Assembly: GCF_900111035.1 (NCBI RefSeq)
Contig: NZ_FOFU01000004.1
Coordinates: 310,001-374,000 of the forward strand
Source: Treponema bryantii
GTDB taxonomy: Bacteria; Spirochaetota; Spirochaetia; Treponematales; Treponemataceae
Reading direction: 5' to 3'
Length of the DNA: 64,000 bases
Of this stretch, positions 58,950-64,000 are shown piece by piece. Numbering within the stretch: the first letter of the stretch is position 1; every line of letters begins with the position of its first letter. The notes under the pieces were generated by a model that worked only from the letters and a program-made list of their open reading frames with translations, ran no database searches and had not been told where the DNA came from. The position numbers and the translations under genes were made by a program.

Positions 58950-59549
58950 ATGAATTACGCTTATATCAGAGTTTCGACCAATTATCAGACGGTTCAGAAT
59001 CAGAAAATTGCAATTAGAGAATACGCAAAATATCATCGCATACACAATATTATTTGGGTTGCAGAAACAATCAGCGGAACAAAGAATCCTGAAAAAAGAA
59101 AGTTAGGAAGCCTACTAAGTGCTGCAAATGAGGGCGATACAATCATAGTTACTGAACTATCACGACTCGGACGTTCGATGATGATGATTTTGGATGTGCT
59201 ACAATTATTGCTTGAAAAAAATGTAAAAGTAATTGCAATAAAAGAGGGCTATGAACTTGGCGATAATATTCAGAGTAAAGTCCTTGCGTTCGCTTTTGGA
59301 TTGTCTGCAGAAATAGAGAGAACCTTGTTATCGGAAAGAACAAAACAGGGCTTGGAACGTGCAAGAAAAATGGGAAAACAAATCGGTCGACGCCCAGGTC
59401 AAAAACCAAAGAAATACAAGCTTACTGGTAAAGGTGCGTATATTCGTCGTCAAAGAATTGAAGGAAGAAGTAAGCTGTCATTGGCAAAAGAGTTTGGTGT
59501 AACATGGGTGACGCTTAATAAGTTTATGATTAAAAATAAGATACAATAA
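58950..59549 (+). CDS. Serine DNA invertase (Pin/Hin/Min family)
   Basis: A 199-aa small serine recombinase. Catalytic Ser9 lies in YIRVST; Arg72 and Arg75 lie in ELSRLGRS; the long E-helix follows (FAFGLSAEIERTLLSERTKQ), then a C-terminal HTH (GRSKLSLAKEFGVTWVTLNKF) for site binding. It lies 50 bp past repeat 12, outside the array, so it keeps its orientation. GGAGG lies 7 nt before the ATG. It should invert DNA between oppositely oriented repeats. Classical relatives need a Fis-bound enhancer; no such site is evident to me. The closest known plan is the multi-site Min system. Confidence 0.92.
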   Translation: MNYAYIRVSTNYQTVQNQKIAIREYAKYHRIHNIIWVAETISGTKNPEKRKLGSLLSAANEGDTIIVTELSRLGRSMMMILDVLQLLLEKNVKVIAIKEGYELGDNIQSKVLAFAFGLSAEIERTLLSERTKQGLERARKMGKQIGRRPGQKPKKYKLTGKGAYIRRQRIEGRSKLSLAKEFGVTWVTLNKFMIKNKIQ

Positions 59550-59558
59550 TATCATAAT

Positions 59559-59582
59559 AAAAATATCATTTTTTATTATAAT
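59559..59582 (-). repeat. Right-end copy of the 24-bp terminal inverted repeat
   Basis: The complement matches 21856-21879 at 23 of 24 bases. It ends 24 bp before the junction proposed from gene repair (59606/59607), so it may be a transposase-binding site rather than the exact end. Confidence 0.6.
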
Positions 59583-59606
59583 CTTATTCTCATTATTTAT
59601 TATAAT

Positions 59607-60139
59607 TTATATTTATCCATAAGATTTCTGTGATTTAAAGTATGGTATCCAACTTCAAAACCTTTATCTTGGAGCCAAAGACAAGTCGATGAAATTGCAT
59701 CACTTGAACCACATATAAAAAAAGTTGCTTTTTTATTATTTTCTAAAAAAAGATTAACACTATTTTTCCATGCATCTAAATACTGATCATCAAAACTTAA
59801 TAATACTCCCGATTTTAAGTTTTCATTTAAGTTCATACTACCTATCGATTTATATATTTCTTTTCCATTTTTTTGTATTATATAAGGACAATACAAAGCA
59901 TTACCTTTTAATTCAGCATAATGAACGTCTAATGTCACTTTATAATCATCTTTGAAAATTGCCGATATTTCATCAATAAGTGGGTCATAAGAAAAATTCA
60001 AAACATTTAATGTATTATTACAAATTTCTACTAACTCGTTTTTATAATTATCTATATAGTAATAACTTTCTGATGTATTCTGAGAACAAGACATAAATGT
60101 TAATACAAAGCATAATAATACTACAAATATTCTTTTCAT
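59607..60139 (-). pseudogene. N-terminal half of the polysaccharide deacetylase split by the prophage
   Basis: A lipoprotein signal (lipobox TFMSC, Cys18) begins the frame. About residue 110 onward is the NodB domain: LLSFDDQY with the catalytic Asp-Asp pair, KATFFICG, and GYHTLNHRN with the two metal-binding His. After HRNLMDKY the frame enters prophage DNA and stops at 59600. The missing C-terminal motifs lie at 21355-21861. The intact enzyme would remove acetyl groups from an exported polysaccharide or peptidoglycan. The stub lacks late catalytic motifs and is probably inactive. Confidence 0.85.
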
Positions 60140-60156
60140 TTGTTTCCCTCAATTAT

Positions 60157-61074
60157 TTAATCTTCTATATAATATAAAAATTTTTCTGTATTTTGAAAAT
60201 AGTATTTCATAACTTCTAAAAATTGATAATCATTTTTTGATTGTCCAACATTAATTTTTGTCAGTGTATTACCTTCTGTTAATCCATATTCTCTATATGG
60301 ATTAACATAATGAAATGAAATGTGAGGTTTATCTGGTTGACTTATTTTTCTACCATTTAAAATTGCCATAAAATAAAACCAGATATCATCAGCATATGGT
60401 GTTAATGATAAAAATAATTTTTTGTTCAATATGTCTTTATAAAAACAACCAGGAGGATAGAGTACACCACCACAACCCACTAAAAAATTTTTAAAACTAG
60501 ATTTTTTATTAATTATAGAATGTGGCCATAAATCATAAGGTATTATTTGATTATTTTCATAACTAATTCCATATATATTATGTGCAATAATGTCTTCTTT
60601 TTTTTCAAGATGCTTTTTCCAAAGCTGTTCTAACCAATCTTTTTCATAGAACATATCATCATCACATGTAATAATTACATTATTAGGATAACGTTCTAAA
60701 GTTGGAATCAATTTCTTAAAAGATTTTAAATCTTCACATAAGAAAAATTCAACATTATATTTTTCAAAGAATTTTAATTCATCCGTTATAAATTTCTCAT
60801 CGTCGAATGCTATATTAACAATTATTTTTTTTGGTTTTATAGTCTGATTAATTAATGAATATAAAACATATTTTAATTCATTTATTCTTTCGCCATATGA
60901 TGTTAATGAAACAATTATATTTTCATTTTCACTGCTAAAAATAGGATCTATTTTTGGCAGTTTATTTATTAATTTATTAATTTTATTTAATGAAACTTTT
61001 CTTTTGCAAATAATAAAAAAAAGCTCGCGTGTAATTGGAAATCGTAATATTATATTTCTAATAATGCGTTTCAT
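60157..61074 (-). CDS. Glycosyltransferase (GT2-like)
   Basis: A 305-aa protein from the ATG at 61074, preceded by AGGAG; a start at 61104 is less likely. It has IIVSLTSYGERINELKYVLY near the start, NVIITCDDDMFYEKDWLEQL with the DDD nucleotide-sugar motif near 155, and a PYADDIWFYFMAILNG acceptor region. This is a cytoplasmic glycosyltransferase of the polysaccharide locus. Donor and linkage are unknown. Confidence 0.82.
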   Translation of the reverse strand: MKRIIRNIILRFPITRELFFIICKRKVSLNKINKLINKLPKIDPIFSSENENIIVSLTSYGERINELKYVLYSLINQTIKPKKIIVNIAFDDEKFITDELKFFEKYNVEFFLCEDLKSFKKLIPTLERYPNNVIITCDDDMFYEKDWLEQLWKKHLEKKEDIIAHNIYGISYENNQIIPYDLWPHSIINKKSSFKNFLVGCGGVLYPPGCFYKDILNKKLFLSLTPYADDIWFYFMAILNGRKISQPDKPHISFHYVNPYREYGLTEGNTLTKINVGQSKNDYQFLEVMKYYFQNTEKFLYYIED

Positions 61075-61111
61075 ACAACAGCTCCTCTCATAAGGATTTT
61101 TCATAGATATT

Positions 61112-62320
61112 CTATTTATACAATAATATAAAAACTTTATTTACTTTCTTTTTTATTCCAAAATTAATTCTAATGTTTTTTAAATTTCTATTACATAAAC
61201 AAAAGAAAACACCTCCCATTACGCTATAAGTTACATGGCCTACAAAAAATGAAACTATTATTGTAATTATAATGAATGAAAACTGCTTTAAATCCCTTCG
61301 TTTATATGCATTTATTAATAAATATATATAAAAAATAATTAGAACTATTACCCCAAAAATCCCATAATAATAAAACATTTCAAAAAAATCCATTTCTAAA
61401 GGATGTTTATTTACTTCTACAAATCCTAATCCCATTAAATATTTTATAAAACTCCATGAAGATGTATAAATTTCTCGAATTACAGGAATCCTTTCAATTC
61501 TACCAGACAATAATGCATTTAATATCGAAAATGAACCTCTATTACTTTGATTAAATTTGAAAATAATCATTTGAACAAGAATATTATTCATTAAAAATTT
61601 TTTAATAAGGAAAAATAACAGTGTGATAGAAACAATAAAAGCAATAATAAGTAATCTTTTCTTAATTATATTTTTAGTTGAAAAATACATATCTGAAAAA
61701 AGTACTAGAAGAACAACAAGCATTCCTGTTTTTGTTCCTATCAAAACAGATAAAAATATATTAAATAAGTAAAATAACGTTTTTCTATCTCTATTTGTAT
61801 ATATAATTAAAAACAATAGACAAATATAAGTATATGTAATTTCATTTCCTGAATAAAAAAAACCATTAGTTCCAACAGTCTCTCCATTATATTTATAAGG
61901 ATTGTTTCCAAAACCTAAAGAACCAAGTAAAATGTTTGCAACAAAAATTATATAATTAACTTTAATTATTTGTGAAATCTGATCATCCGATAATTCATTT
62001 TTACAATATATAAATATTATCATTACAGCAAAAATCTTGAATAGATTTGAAAAACTTATAGAAAAAAATTTATTATCAATAAAAAACCAATATACCGCAT
62101 AAATGAATAGTAAAGAAAAGAAAAAGCTAATAATAACAGGATAAAAAAAATTTTTAGAAGAAACATTAATAATCATTAATAAGATTAAAAATACTTTTAT
62201 TAATAAGCCAATATTTGGAAATCCTTTACTTATTAAAATTCCCGCAATAGTATCAATGAGAAGATAAAATAATAATCCAATATAAATTATATAATTTATA
62301 AATATTGAATTTCTATTCAC
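61112..62320 (-). CDS. O-antigen/exopolysaccharide polymerase-like membrane protein (Wzy-like)
   Basis: A 402-aa, very hydrophobic protein with about ten membrane segments and a large loop between residues 245 and 295. A VGTNGFFYSGNE-type motif and the loop fit the O-antigen ligase/polymerase superfamily. Sequence in this family is too divergent to be sure. Together with the Wza/Wzz pair at the start of the window it suggests a Wzy-dependent pathway. It overlaps the next upstream gene by 8 bp. Confidence 0.75.
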   Translation of the reverse strand: MNRNSIFINYIIYIGLLFYLLIDTIAGILISKGFPNIGLLIKVFLILLMIINVSSKNFFYPVIISFFFSLLFIYAVYWFFIDNKFFSISFSNLFKIFAVMIIFIYCKNELSDDQISQIIKVNYIIFVANILLGSLGFGNNPYKYNGETVGTNGFFYSGNEITYTYICLLFLIIYTNRDRKTLFYLFNIFLSVLIGTKTGMLVVLLVLFSDMYFSTKNIIKKRLLIIAFIVSITLLFFLIKKFLMNNILVQMIIFKFNQSNRGSFSILNALLSGRIERIPVIREIYTSSWSFIKYLMGLGFVEVNKHPLEMDFFEMFYYYGIFGVIVLIIFYIYLLINAYKRRDLKQFSFIIITIIVSFFVGHVTYSVMGGVFFCLCNRNLKNIRINFGIKKKVNKVFILLYK

Positions 62321-63452
62321 TCAATAACTCCTTAACTAGTGAAGCATTCGCTGTCCCATAATCATAATTTATCATCTTTTGAAGATATTCATTTATTTTA
62401 TTTTTAGCAAAATCAATATTATAATTTGAAATTAAATTTATTAGATCTGTATTGTTTTCTGCATAAGGATAAGGCATGTCAGATATATCCATATATAATC
62501 CTCGTTTTTCTATATATTCTTGTAAATCAGGGACAAACAAAAAACCGGGCTTTTTTGTAAGAGCAAAATCCCAAATACATGAAGAATAATCTGTAATCAG
62601 ACAATCTGCAGTTATCAATAAATCTTGCATATCAGGATAATCAGTTACATCTATAAAATTATCAGATATTTCAAAATTTGAATTAACAGTATGATGTGAT
62701 CTAACAAGAAAAGAAATTTCTTTTCGGTATTTTATTTTCATAACATCTATTACTCTTAAAATATCTAATTCCATATTAAATTGGCCTGCATGTGCATCAC
62801 CACGATAAGTTGGAGCATAAATCACAATAAAATTTGATTCTGGAATTCCGTACTTTCTTCTAACAGATTTTTTAATTTCATCGGTTTCTGAATTACTAAC
62901 AAAGAAAATATCATTACGCGGCATTCCTATTTTCAAAAATTTTGATTTTGGAATATTTGTACTTGCAGACATAACTTCAGTAAAAATTTGTGAACTTGAA
63001 ATATAAAAATCAGTTTGTTTGCATTGCAGTTTCTTTGTTATTATTGCATATAAATTTATTGATGGATATTCAACCTTTTTAAAAGCTCCACCACCATGCC
63101 ATGTATTTACCCAAATAGAATCTTTTTTTTTAGGAATATAGGTTGATAGTTGAATATTTGTAAATACATACTTTGATGTAATAATATAGAAAAAAGAGGC
63201 AAATGTATTAGGTTTTACAATTTTTAATTTGTTTTTTTCAGAAGCAGATTTTACATTTACATTTTCTGTTGCAGCCCAAATAAAAACAAAGCCTTCGAAA
63301 TTTTTATCCATATATTCATAAATTGCTCGAGGATTACATGAATACTGACTCCCTTCATAACTCATAAAAAAGCATTGTTTTGGATGTATTCTGAATATTT
63401 TATAAATTGAAAGTAATATACGTACTGTATAAAGCAAAATTAGTTTTATCAA
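62313..63452 (-). CDS. CDP-glycerol glycerophosphotransferase-like protein (TagB/TagF type)
   Basis: A 379-aa protein. IWVNTWHGGGAFKKVEYPS and, later, VIYAPTYRGD, LVRSHHTV and CLITDYSSCIWDFAL are the hallmark motifs of the TagF/TagB family, including the catalytic-type His residues. These enzymes add glycerol- or ribitol-phosphate to cell-surface polymers. In a spirochaete it probably decorates the exopolysaccharide. An N-terminal hydrophobic helix suggests membrane association. Confidence 0.85.
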   Translation of the reverse strand: MIKLILLYTVRILLSIYKIFRIHPKQCFFMSYEGSQYSCNPRAIYEYMDKNFEGFVFIWAATENVNVKSASEKNKLKIVKPNTFASFFYIITSKYVFTNIQLSTYIPKKKDSIWVNTWHGGGAFKKVEYPSINLYAIITKKLQCKQTDFYISSSQIFTEVMSASTNIPKSKFLKIGMPRNDIFFVSNSETDEIKKSVRRKYGIPESNFIVIYAPTYRGDAHAGQFNMELDILRVIDVMKIKYRKEISFLVRSHHTVNSNFEISDNFIDVTDYPDMQDLLITADCLITDYSSCIWDFALTKKPGFLFVPDLQEYIEKRGLYMDISDMPYPYAENNTDLINLISNYNIDFAKNKINEYLQKMINYDYGTANASLVKELLSE

Positions 63453-63552
63453 TTTAAATCTTCCTTATAAATATTTTACTGTAATTACAAAAGAATCATA
63501 AACACTTATTTTTGTAAACTAAGCAGTAAACAAACAGTATTATAAAAATGTA

Positions 63553-64000
63553 TTATCTCATCCCATCAACAAGCCTTTTACACATATCACCAAAAGAAAT
63601 CTCTGGCTTCCATCCCAATGTTTGCAGTTTACTAGAATCTAACTGCAATTTCATTACAGGATTATATCCCAATTTTTCAGCATTTTCTGCACAATCAAAA
63701 ACAACTTTTGAAGTAGAATCTTCATAAAGATTGCAGAATAATTCAGCCATATCTGCAATAGAAATTGTTGAATCAGAATTAGCAATATTATAAGCTTCTC
63801 CAACATTTCCTTTGTAAAGTACTGTCAAAATTCCACTAACTGCATCAGTCGTATAACAGTAATTTCGGATTGTCTCTCCCTTAGTCTTCAAAATAATATC
63901 TTTGTTTTCTATAACTGCTCTTGCGAATTGAGCAAAAACACGATTATCGTTATATTCAACACCGGCTCCAAAAGTTTGGCATAATCGTGCAATTTTTACA
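63553..64000 (-). CDS. NAD-dependent sugar epimerase/dehydratase, 5' end off window
   Basis: The visible 148 codons are the C-terminal half of an extended SDR enzyme: ARLCQTFGAGVEYNDNRVFA, GETIRNYCYTTDAVSGILT, and LDSSKLQTLGWKPEISFGD with a final helix. This is the GalE/RmlB-like pattern in which RLxQTFG binds the sugar nucleotide. It makes a nucleotide sugar for the polysaccharide. The Rossmann N-terminus is beyond the window. Confidence 0.85.
   Translation of the reverse strand, partial: VKIARLCQTFGAGVEYNDNRVFAQFARAVIENKDIILKTKGETIRNYCYTTDAVSGILTVLYKGNVGEAYNIANSDSTISIADMAELFCNLYEDSTSKVVFDCAENAEKLGYNPVMKLQLDSSKLQTLGWKPEISFGDMCKRLVDGMR

Larger units (their letters stand above)
21862..59606. 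mobile_element. Mu-type transposable siphophage prophage
   Basis: This 37.7-kb element has a MuA-like DDE transposase, a MuB-like ATPase, Gam, GemA, an S24 repressor, Mu-like gp27/28/29/30, protease and capsid genes, and a lambda-like tail (tube, GT frameshift, tape measure, NlpC/P60, tail tip). It resembles the Mu-headed, long-tailed transposable phages of the B3/D3112 kind in overall plan. There is no tyrosine or serine integrase at the ends; the serine recombinase at 58950 belongs to the fibre switch. Early genes read left and late genes read right from 30.6 kb. The ends are inferred from repair of the split deacetylase gene and a 5-bp duplication, the length known for Mu. All major modules look intact. 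Confidence 0.88.

Noticed and set aside
58950..59549. Serine recombinase as the prophage integrase
   Set aside because: It is a small invertase-class enzyme, not a large serine integrase, and the element has a complete MuA/MuB transposition module.
21880..59568. Prophage ends TG...CA with TTTTT target duplication
   Set aside because: Low-complexity match, and removal of that interval leaves stop codons in the deacetylase, whereas the TTATA choice repairs it. Kept as an alternative only.

Overview
Organism and base composition. The window is AT-rich chromosomal DNA interrupted by one complete prophage. GTP-type PEPCK, ThyX, a short SRP RNA, many lipoproteins with typical lipoboxes and the style of the intergenic repeats suggest a gut or oral Treponema-like spirochaete. 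This is inferred from gene content, not from a marker gene. No rRNA or tRNA was seen.

Host, left part (1-21.86 kb). A polysaccharide export pair (Wza-like, Wzz-like) starts the window on the minus strand. It is followed by a NAGPA-like lipoprotein, pckG, a nuclease-fold protein behind an array of dyad repeats, the SRP RNA, a Phd/VapC toxin-antitoxin pair, an RsmI-like methylase, an ABC-F ATPase, an SH3 lipoprotein, thyX and a DUF308 protein. From 13.7 to 17.9 kb lies a probable nucleotide-signalling defence locus: a TIR protein, a ThsB/MTH538-type TIR-like protein, a class III nucleotide cyclase (Pycsar-like) and a 2TM-NUDIX protein. Two gene remnants (RhuM, UDP-sugar pyrophosphorylase) follow. 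An exopolysaccharide locus begins at 18.9 kb with an acyltransferase, a WecB/TagA glycosyltransferase, a hexapeptide acetyltransferase and the C-terminal half of a polysaccharide deacetylase.

Prophage (about 21,862-59,606). This is a Mu-type transposable phage inserted in the deacetylase gene. The other half of that gene resumes at 59.6 kb, and joining the halves through a 5-bp TTATA duplication restores the reading frame. Early genes run leftward from a consensus promoter at 30.65 kb: Ner-like regulator, Gam, MuA-like transposase, MuB-like ATPase, GemA, HNH, ASCH and small proteins. An S24-type repressor reads rightward, followed by a moron-like gene bracketed by duplicated terminators, a lysis block, Mu-like head genes and a lambda-like long non-contractile tail. 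The head genes include a MuF polymorphic toxin with its probable immunity gene. The tail-tip gene ends in the first of 12 repeats that bound 12 interchangeable C-terminal cassettes. The cassettes are arranged +++ --- (fibre assembly gene) +++ --- and are followed by a serine invertase: a multi-inversion, shufflon-like host-range switch.

Host, right part (59.6-64 kb). The polysaccharide locus continues with the N-terminal half of the deacetylase, a glycosyltransferase, a Wzy-like polymerase, a CDP-glycerol glycerophosphotransferase-like protein and a partial NAD-dependent epimerase.

How it fits together. A surface-polysaccharide operon carries a phage with a switchable receptor-binding protein, and a multi-gene candidate anti-phage system lies a few kilobases away. 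The strongest candidates for new biology are the cassette switch, the TIR/cyclase/2TM-NUDIX locus, an apparent portal-to-MuF frameshift, and a fully overlapping gene pair in the lysis region.
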